From contig NZ_JACJTR010000016.1 of the NCBI RefSeq assembly GCF_014698795.1, positions 106,371 to 170,370 on the forward strand: DNA of 64,000 nt, read 5' to 3'. The stretch's first letter is position 1. Each line of letters starts with the position of its first letter. This document shows positions 61,609-64,000 of this stretch, piece by piece. Origin of the DNA: Nostoc sp. FACHB-892. GTDB lineage: Bacteria > Cyanobacteriota > Cyanobacteriia > Cyanobacteriales > Nostocaceae. A program made the position numbers and the translations under genes. The notes beneath the pieces were generated by a model that saw only the letters and a list, made by a program, of their open reading frames with translations, searched no databases and had not been told where the DNA came from.

Positions 61609-61842
61609 ATGATGAGTTTCATTCAAAAATCCAAAATGATTTCGTTACTGAAACAGTACAAACGCGCCTTGGCTTGGTTTATATCTGGTCTGGTTATGGC
61701 AGCTTTGTTGTTCTTGGCAACATCAACTCAACAACCAGCAACTGCTCAAAGTCATACCACAGAATCCACTCAGTCAGATGTGACTGCTACATACTCAGAC
61801 TTCGGTGCTAGTCATCTAGAACCAAATTTTTATCAGTATTAA
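61609..61842 (+). CDS. Small secreted protein sharing the phosphatase signal region (77 aa)
   Basis: The product is an export signal (SLLKQYKRALAWFISGLVMA then ALLFLATS) cut near ATAQ, plus about 35 residues (SHTTESTQSDVTATYSDFGA). Its signal closely resembles that of the next gene (YKR.LA, then a similar hydrophobic run and QP.TLA/QPATA). The two are probably duplicates, or this is a truncated copy. The ATG at 61609 follows AAGAGG at 7 bases. No function is proposed. Confidence 0.6.
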   Translation: MMSFIQKSKMISLLKQYKRALAWFISGLVMAALLFLATSTQQPATAQSHTTESTQSDVTATYSDFGASHLEPNFYQY

Positions 61843-61881
61843 CAGCTAACACTTGCTCAATTAACTTTAAGGCACATTGCA

Positions 61882-63852
61882 ATGATTTCATTTTTGCAAA
61901 AGTACAAGCGATTTCTAGCCCTTATAATGGCTGGCTTGCTCTGTACCGTTCTGCTGGTATTTGGTAATTCTGTTTTTCAGCCCACCCTAGCTGCTGGTAA
62001 TGGAATTAACGTAATTATCATGATTGGCGATGGTATGGGTTGGGAAATGGCACGGGCGGCAGCCGTTGCCAAAGGCGCTCCTTTTTACACAAGTGGTAAA
62101 GGCTCTGGTCTGAGCTTCCAAAAGCTAAGTGGATATGGATTGGTGACCACTTACGGCACAACAATTCAGGGAAATACACCAGAAAATCCAATAGACCAGC
62201 CCCATCTAACAGGTAACTCTGCTTTAGATGGGTCTAATGTACTGACCGGTGCAAGTCCTGTTCGTCCTAACTTCTCATTCCAGCCCACTCCTTTTAACCC
62301 TGGCAATCGAGCTGATGGCAATAGCCTAGAGGATGGTAATCTGGCGGGTTATGAGATCAGTAAGGGCGGCGCTGTTCCCTGGGTTCCTTTGACCCCTGGT
62401 AATTCTGGTACGTATGACAAAGATTACATCAAGTACAGTTATCCCGACTCTGCTAACACAGCTACAACTCTGTATACAGGAGTAAAGAGCTTTAACAATG
62501 CGATGGGGGTAGACATTTACGAGAAGAAGTTGAAAACCATCCTAGAAATTGCCAAAGAAAAAGGTAAGTCTACAGGCTTGGTAACTTCCGTACCTATTAG
62601 CCATGCAACGCCTGGTGCTGCGGCTTCTTTCGTAAATCGTCGTAGTAAGTATGACAGTGTTTACGACCCCAGCAAGACCAACCAAGACAGCATTTTGCAA
62701 CAGACATTGCTGAACTTTAAACCCAATATTTTGTTGGGTGGCGGTCATCCCAAAGATTTTGAAAATAGAGAAAGTACAAGTACAGCAGACGGTGTCTTTA
62801 AGTATACGTACATTACAGAAGACACTTACCAGCATCTGAAGAATAATCCTACGTCCAATCGTTACGGCTATACCTTTTTGGAACGTGGCCCTAATGCAGC
62901 TAAGACACTGCTAAACACGGCTGCTAAAATTGACCCCAACAAGGGAGGCAGATTATTTGGTCTGTATGGTGCGCGTGGACAAAATGGCAACATTCCTGTT
63001 AGTTCTTCTAAGGGAGACTATAGTTTGACAGGTCTGGACAGCTTCTCCCTCTATAGCTCTGTTGTCAAGGCTGGAACTGTGGCTACCTGTCCATCAGGTC
63101 AGATAATAACTGGTACAGCCGGGGATTGTGTTCCTGTCATTGATGCAGCTGGTAATCCCATCGCTCCTAATGCTCCTGCACCCGATACTGTGCGTCCTCT
63201 GGCTCCCGGTGAGACTGATGCCAGCTTTATTGCTAAAGAGATTAACGAAAATCCGACTTTAGCTGATCTGACCAAAGCAGCTTTAACGGTTTTAGGTAAA
63301 GACAAAGATGGCTTCTGGTTGATGGTTGAAGGAGGCGATATCGATTGGGCTGCTCATGACAACAACATGGATAACCTCATCGGAACCATGAATGATTTTG
63401 ATAAGGCAGTCCAGCAGGTAATTAGTTGGGTAGATAATCATGGTGGTTGGAGCAAGAACCTGCTACTGGTTACTGCTGACCATGACCATTACCTAACTCT
63501 AAATAATGACTTTGCCTCTAAATTAACTCCCAATCCTGACCCCAATCAGTCTAGAGGCTTGAAATATAACGCCAAAGACATCACTTTCGTGAAGCACAAT
63601 ACTACCGATGCTGGTCACTTCTGGGGGTCTGATCCAAATTATAAGTACCTCTGGGGTAGCCATACCCGCCGGATTGTACCTGTTTACTACCAAGGTGCTT
63701 ACGCATCAGCTTTGACTCGATTGCTAGGACAAGGCTTCCAGATTACAGATAGCTCTGGAACTTACAGTGTCCCTGGTGTTCGGGGTGTGGTTGACCAAAG
63801 TCATATCTTTCAAGCCATGAAAACTGCGATTACAAACAAGCCTGTGAATTAA
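61882..63852 (+). CDS. PhoA-type alkaline phosphatase (656 aa)
   Basis: A member of the alkaline phosphatase superfamily with a signal peptide (KRFLALIMAGLLCTVLLVF, cut near LAAGNG). The metal site opens with VIIMIGDGMGWEMARAA; the catalytic Ser is Ser190 in YPDSANTATTLYTGVK. Later metal ligands are in EGGDIDWAAHDNNM, VTADHDHYLTL and the DAGHFWGSDPNYKYLWG region. An insertion of about 70 residues (ATCPSGQIITGTAGDC onward) sits before the last metal motifs. It hydrolyses phosphate monoesters outside the cytoplasm and probably needs zinc. Confidence 0.9.
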   Translation: MISFLQKYKRFLALIMAGLLCTVLLVFGNSVFQPTLAAGNGINVIIMIGDGMGWEMARAAAVAKGAPFYTSGKGSGLSFQKLSGYGLVTTYGTTIQGNTPENPIDQPHLTGNSALDGSNVLTGASPVRPNFSFQPTPFNPGNRADGNSLEDGNLAGYEISKGGAVPWVPLTPGNSGTYDKDYIKYSYPDSANTATTLYTGVKSFNNAMGVDIYEKKLKTILEIAKEKGKSTGLVTSVPISHATPGAAASFVNRRSKYDSVYDPSKTNQDSILQQTLLNFKPNILLGGGHPKDFENRESTSTADGVFKYTYITEDTYQHLKNNPTSNRYGYTFLERGPNAAKTLLNTAAKIDPNKGGRLFGLYGARGQNGNIPVSSSKGDYSLTGLDSFSLYSSVVKAGTVATCPSGQIITGTAGDCVPVIDAAGNPIAPNAPAPDTVRPLAPGETDASFIAKEINENPTLADLTKAALTVLGKDKDGFWLMVEGGDIDWAAHDNNMDNLIGTMNDFDKAVQQVISWVDNHGGWSKNLLLVTADHDHYLTLNNDFASKLTPNPDPNQSRGLKYNAKDITFVKHNTTDAGHFWGSDPNYKYLWGSHTRRIVPVYYQGAYASALTRLLGQGFQITDSSGTYSVPGVRGVVDQSHIFQAMKTAITNKPVN

Positions 63853-63952
63853 ATACACCGCTTCACTAAACACTAAGTAGAACAAGGTGAAAAAACCAAA
63901 CTATGTAAAGATAAGTAAATACGTACAATGTGTCTACAAAGGTAACAGCGAT

Positions 63953-64000
63953 ATGGGCAGCCGTTTAAGGGTATTTCTGACTAGAGAGCAAGATAAAACT
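63953..64000 (+). CDS. IS630-type transposase, 5' end only
   Basis: The window stops after 16 codons (MGSRLRVFLTREQDKT). This start matches the helix-turn-helix end of IS630-family transposases (MGxRLRVFLT). The rest lies beyond the window. A different fragment of the same family is at 8479-8619. Confidence 0.6.
   Translation, partial: MGSRLRVFLTREQDKT

Overview
The window is chromosomal DNA of a filamentous, heterocyst-forming-type cyanobacterium, most like Nostoc/Anabaena. The evidence is the mix of genes (chlB, pcyA, ycf37, a PsbP homologue, DevBCA-type exporter, Uma2, DUF4278 and DUF4330 proteins), the very frequent HIP1 octamer GCGATCGC, heptamer tandem repeats (TCATTAG-like and GAGTTAG-like) between genes, and many short palindromic spacer repeats. 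No rRNA, tRNA or CRISPR array was recognised.

Layout. 1-9840: small unknown proteins, an MBL-fold hydrolase, a 40-codon Psb35-like membrane protein, rpmG-rpsR-RNase R, an orphan ParD-type antitoxin, a three-unit FG-GAP-like protein, GrpB and rpmI-rplT. 9850-16400: a solute-binding protein, ycf37 (PSI assembly), a copper amine oxidase, a cyclophilin and chlB. 16400-22070: an accessory island with an orphan polymorphic-toxin/immunity pair bracketed by two copies of the chlB 3' end, a DUF2281 antitoxin-like gene, a DUF4278 membrane protein and a plasmid-type CyRepA1 replication protein. 22100-26400: DUF2470, a PPP phosphatase, an M48 protease, DUF4330 and a Zn/Mn solute-binding lipoprotein with an altered metal site behind a Zur-like box. 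26400-27390 holds no gene but has a strongly structured element that I read as an orphan HEARO/IscB-type omega RNA. 27390-38990: YtxH/DUF948, a TPM protein, cobH, dapB, a solute-binding lipoprotein and diguanylate cyclase operon, a CyanoP homologue, maf and pcyA. 39830-43440: devBCA-type exporter. 43570-55030: housekeeping genes (HAD phosphatase, rpsB-tsf, recG) with Uma2, MAPEG and AraC genes. 55030-64000: glycosyltransferase, PhoX, a PEP-CTERM protein, a CDF zinc exporter, a small secreted protein and a PhoA-type alkaline phosphatase, ending at the start of an IS630-type transposase.

How they work together. Photosynthesis and pigment genes (chlB, ycf37, CyanoP, pcyA, Psb35-like) are scattered singly, as is usual in cyanobacteria. 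The right end looks like a phosphate/metal scavenging neighbourhood: two secreted phosphatases of different families with a zinc transporter between them. Short repeats have repeatedly entered genes or spacers (parD, recG, the Uma2 start region). Degraded fragments (IS630, TPR, beta-helix) mark past rearrangement.
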